NCBI GenBank assembly: GCA_964462525.1 | Contig: CAYWWY010000025.1 | Span: 1 to 7,916 of the forward strand | DNA: 7,916 nucleotides | Source: CAYWWY01 sp964462525 | Lineage (GTDB): Bacteria > Thermotogota > Thermotogae > MWEM01 | Direction: 5' to 3' | Shown here: piece by piece, positions 4,913 to 7,916 of the stretch | Position numbering within the stretch: the first letter of the stretch is position 1 | How the letters are laid out: every line of letters begins with the position of its first letter | Made by a program: the position numbers and the translations under genes | The notes under the pieces: generated by a model | What the model saw: only the letters and a program-made list of their open reading frames with translations | Database searches by the model: none | Told to the model about the DNA's origin: nothing

Positions 4913-7900
4913 ATGTTTGACCTTTCCTTTTTGCAGGTGTTGAGCTGGATCACCGGCGGCGGGATTTTGCTAATCCTGATTTTGATGATTGTTGACCGAT
5001 CCATGGCCAAAATGGCCTTTCGAAACATCTTTCGCCGGAAAGTCGATACGCTTTTGGTGATCATGGGTTCTTTGATCGGTACGGCGTTAATCACCGGATC
5101 GATGGGAATGAACGATTCCTTCCAGAAGTTTTTGTATGGCCAGGTCGAACGGAATCTGGGAGAGGTGGATATCCTGATCACGCAAGCGCATCCTGCGGAT
5201 CGGGAGCTAATGGGAACCGAGATGGATCCGGTTTTTGATCCTGCTTCATTGGATTCTTTTTTCGCGGAGTTGAACCGTCGTCGCTTGATTGACGGTTCGA
5301 TGACTGTCTTAAAATCCGATTACTATGCCGTCAGCGCGGGTGGTGGGTTGGGGGATATTGCCAATCTCCGGGCGGTATGCGTTGTAGGGATCGACTTTGA
5401 CCAAAAAGGCCAATATGGCGTCTTTGGACCTCAGCTCCCTCAGACCCTGACGAGTGATTCGACCGGGATCGTGGTGACTGAAAACCTTGCTCGTTCTCTT
5501 CGCCTTCGTGTGGGAGATTCTGTCGAGCTGTTGAAGGATATGACCGAGCGACTGGCCTTTTGGATTGCAAGACCGCAGTTTGTTGTCGAAGCGATTGTGC
5601 CTTCCGATGAAGTGATGCCTTTTGGCTTTGATTTTCGTTCGGACGGAACGATCTTCATGTCCAAAACGGCTGCGGCTTCCCTGATGAGAGTCCCATCCGG
5701 TCATTTCAACACCCTGATTCTGTCCAATCGCGGGGGGGCTTTGGAAGGAGTGAAGCTGACCGAAGATGTCCGTCGAATCTTCAGCCAGACCCTAGGTTCA
5801 GAAAGCTGGGATTTCAACCCGATCAAACGACAGCGGATGGACTCAGCAGAACAGGGAGGAGTAGGGATTCTCTTCTTTGCACTAAGCGTTTTTGCCATCT
5901 TCGCAGGAACGCTTTTGCTTTCCAATATCTATCTAATGTTGGGTGAGGAACGTCGGACCGAACTTGGCACCTTGAGGGCCTTAGGTTTTTCGAGGAAACG
6001 CGTGGCGCGCGCGATACTTTTTGAAGGTCTGTTCTATTCGATCATTTCTTCAGCTGTTGGTGTGATCGTGGGGATCGGAATCACGAGAATCATCCTCAGC
6101 CGGATCAGCGTTTTTATCGGAGATTTGGGCACTGTGCTTCCTTTCCCGGGCGCTCAGGAGAGCTTTTCGGAATTTGAAAATGTATTCACTTTGGTTGTCA
6201 AGCCCGAGAGCCTGCTGACTGGCTTTCTGCTTGGATTGATCATCCCGATTCTGGTCATTGTCTATACTGGCGGGAAGATCTCGCGGATGAATATTGTAGC
6301 CGCTGTTCGGGGATTCCCCGAAATGCCGACAGAAAAAAAGAAAAAAATGATATGGGGACTGATGCTCTTTATCGCCGCTCTTTCAATTTTCCAGTTGATT
6401 GTTGCCCTCCAAACCCGAAATGGTGCTCTCTTTTACGGATCTACAGTTGTACTGGTGCTGGCTTTGCCTTTCTGCTTGCCGGAACGATTTCGTCGAGGCG
6501 CGATTACAGCGGTTTGTATTGGAGTATTGGCATTGAGTTGGCTAAATCCCGGATTTACGGTCCGGCAAGGAGATCTGGATTCGATCTTTCTCATGCTGAC
6601 CAAAGGGTTCAGCATTCTCTTTGCAGGTCTTGTACTTGTGGTCTATAACCTAAAGATACTGGAATCGATCTTTACGCGCTTGTTCCGACGAAATGGTCGG
6701 TTTTCGCCGGTCATGAAGGTGGCGATTGCGTTCTCCTCGCGCAATCACCGAAGAACTGGACTAACAATTGCCATGTACACTGTCGTGACCTTTATTATCA
6801 CTTTGATCACAATCATTCCCTATTCCGAAGAACTTGCGCTCCGTGAAAGTCGGGATACTTTTTTCGGTGGCTTTGAAGTAGCCGCCTTCTACCTATCGCC
6901 TACATTCACGGTTGATCCGCAGGAAATCCAAACAATCCCTACGGTCCAACGGTACTCTCAAGTAGGATTTCAGACCGTACGGATCATGGATAGCGAAGAT
7001 CCGGCATCAACAACTCCGACCTTTCTCTTTGTCGTCGGAGATGATTTTTGGTTCAGCGATTTCCTAAACAACAAAGAAGGAGTTTCTCGGGAAGGAGTGA
7101 TTGTTAGCGGCGGCTCCCTGCTTGATGTGCGCAAAGGCCAAACCCTATCGGTCCAGCCGCTTCAGAGCACTTTGGGTTTTGCAGGGGGTGGGGGAGGAAA
7201 TCCGTTTACAGTCTCCCCTATGGTTCGTGGGGATAATCAAACTCCACCCGTTCAATTGAACGTGGTCCATGTAATTCCCGAGTATCGGTTTACCTTGTTC
7301 AATGGGATTTTCATTCACCAAGACCACTTGCCCGAGGGGATCCCTGAATCGGATGCGGGCACCTATTTTCTGACCCTGACCGGAACGACAGCGGAAGAAA
7401 AAAAGCAACAAGCAGAGGGCTTGTCCAGTCTTTTGCGCTCCAAAGGATATTTCTCTTTGTTTGTGGACGATCTGATCGAAGTTTCTTCAGTGATGATCCA
7501 AGGCATCGTCGATATTCTTCGCGCCTTTCTATTCTTCGGGATGATTGTAGGGATCGTCGGTGTGGCTATTCTGATGGTGAAAGCGTTGTATGAACGCAAA
7601 CGGCTGGTGGGAATGCTCAAGGCCATCGGGTTCACCAAAGCAATGGTCTTTCGCAGCTTTTTCTGGGAGACGAGTTTTATCGTGATTGTGGGGATAGCCT
7701 TGGGGTATGCAACCGGGATTCTATCCAGCTTCGAGTTGATGGGACTCGTGCCTGAAGTGACCATCCAGATCCGCATTCCATGGGCTCAGATCTTTGGGAT
7801 CGGGTTGGTTTTCTACTTCTTCTCGATGTTGGCTACCCTGATTCCCAGTTATGCTGCATCCCGGCTGCCGCCTGCAGATTCTTTGCGTTATTTCGAATAG
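4913..7900 (+). CDS. FtsX/MacB-type ABC transporter permease with two FtsX halves
   Basis: Membrane partner of the preceding ATPase in a type VII (mechanotransmission) ABC system; relatives release lipoproteins, export toxic compounds or extract hydrophobic molecules from the membrane. I count 13 spans in 995 residues: about 9-27, 46-64, 317-339, 372-392, 434-451, 480-499, 505-522, 529-544, 558-580, 615-636, 870-890, 919-940 and 959-977. Half 1 is span 2, an extracytoplasmic domain (65-316) and spans 3-5. Half 2 is span 10, a domain (637-869) and spans 11-13. Each half has a coupling-helix motif after the first span beyond the domain, TELGTLRALGF and RLVGMLKAIGF. The C-terminal PPADSLRYF matches the family end. 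The positive-inside rule fits throughout, with the N-terminus outside. Span 1 and the four spans 6-9 between the halves are additions to the basic 4+4 plan; YbbP, as I recall, has 10 spans. The domain of half 2 has a run of five glycines (758-762). An AGAAGGTG ribosome binding site (4898-4905) precedes the ATG. Substrate unknown. Confidence 0.9.
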   Translation: MFDLSFLQVLSWITGGGILLILILMIVDRSMAKMAFRNIFRRKVDTLLVIMGSLIGTALITGSMGMNDSFQKFLYGQVERNLGEVDILITQAHPADRELMGTEMDPVFDPASLDSFFAELNRRRLIDGSMTVLKSDYYAVSAGGGLGDIANLRAVCVVGIDFDQKGQYGVFGPQLPQTLTSDSTGIVVTENLARSLRLRVGDSVELLKDMTERLAFWIARPQFVVEAIVPSDEVMPFGFDFRSDGTIFMSKTAAASLMRVPSGHFNTLILSNRGGALEGVKLTEDVRRIFSQTLGSESWDFNPIKRQRMDSAEQGGVGILFFALSVFAIFAGTLLLSNIYLMLGEERRTELGTLRALGFSRKRVARAILFEGLFYSIISSAVGVIVGIGITRIILSRISVFIGDLGTVLPFPGAQESFSEFENVFTLVVKPESLLTGFLLGLIIPILVIVYTGGKISRMNIVAAVRGFPEMPTEKKKKMIWGLMLFIAALSIFQLIVALQTRNGALFYGSTVVLVLALPFCLPERFRRGAITAVCIGVLALSWLNPGFTVRQGDLDSIFLMLTKGFSILFAGLVLVVYNLKILESIFTRLFRRNGRFSPVMKVAIAFSSRNHRRTGLTIAMYTVVTFIITLITIIPYSEELALRESRDTFFGGFEVAAFYLSPTFTVDPQEIQTIPTVQRYSQVGFQTVRIMDSEDPASTTPTFLFVVGDDFWFSDFLNNKEGVSREGVIVSGGSLLDVRKGQTLSVQPLQSTLGFAGGGGGNPFTVSPMVRGDNQTPPVQLNVVHVIPEYRFTLFNGIFIHQDHLPEGIPESDAGTYFLTLTGTTAEEKKQQAEGLSSLLRSKGYFSLFVDDLIEVSSVMIQGIVDILRAFLFFGMIVGIVGVAILMVKALYERKRLVGMLKAIGFTKAMVFRSFFWETSFIVIVGIALGYATGILSSFELMGLVPEVTIQIRIPWAQIFGIGLVFYFFSMLATLIPSYAASRLPPADSLRYFE

Positions 7901-7916
7901 CAGTAATCCCGAGTCC

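Noticed and set aside
4558..5181. Minus-strand open frame (207 codons) across the ATPase-permease junction
   Set aside because: It lies antisense to the conserved signature, Walker B and first permease spans; nothing in its translation is recognisable.
1..7916. CRISPR array, tRNA, rRNA, insertion sequence or attachment site
   Set aside because: I saw no regularly spaced repeats, cloverleaf, transposase-like translation or terminal inverted repeats.

Overview
This 7.9 kb window is bacterial, with all genes on the + strand. It has Shine-Dalgarno-led genes with ATG, GTG and TTG starts, a sigma-70-type extended -10 promoter and an intrinsic terminator. Base composition is moderate and looks uniform by eye. 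A ferredoxin-dependent 2-oxoacid oxidoreductase points to an anaerobic, peptide- or amino-acid-using organism. The phylum cannot be fixed from sequence alone; an uncultivated anaerobic bacterial lineage is a guess.

Layout. Positions 3-1391 hold the 3' part of a large, acidic, probably exported protein built of Ig-like beta-sandwich modules; its start lies outside the window. A 285-base gap follows, with a hairpin terminator (about 1497-1526) and a strong promoter (-10 at 1609-1614). From this promoter reads a four-gene run. iorA (TTG start at 1677) and iorB encode the two subunits of an indolepyruvate/arylpyruvate:ferredoxin oxidoreductase. After 39 bases come an ABC ATPase of the LolD/MacB/YbbA class and a 995-residue FtsX/MacB-type permease with 13 predicted membrane spans.

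How the genes fit together. IorAB would decarboxylate aryl 2-oxoacids, made by transamination of Trp, Phe and Tyr, to aryl-acyl-CoA and pass electrons to ferredoxin. The ATPase and permease would form a type VII (mechanotransmission) ABC complex acting on lipids, lipoproteins or hydrophobic compounds at the membrane. The close spacing suggests one transcript, but the sequence shows no direct functional link between the two pairs.

Most notable points. The C-terminal ferredoxin domain of IorA has six rather than eight cysteines, with the second cysteine of both CxxCxxC motifs replaced (by Leu and Asp). The IorA start is best placed at a TTG codon, because the upstream GTG lies inside the ribosome binding site. 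The permease has an extra N-terminal span and a four-span insert between its two FtsX halves. I did not find a clearly new multi-gene system.
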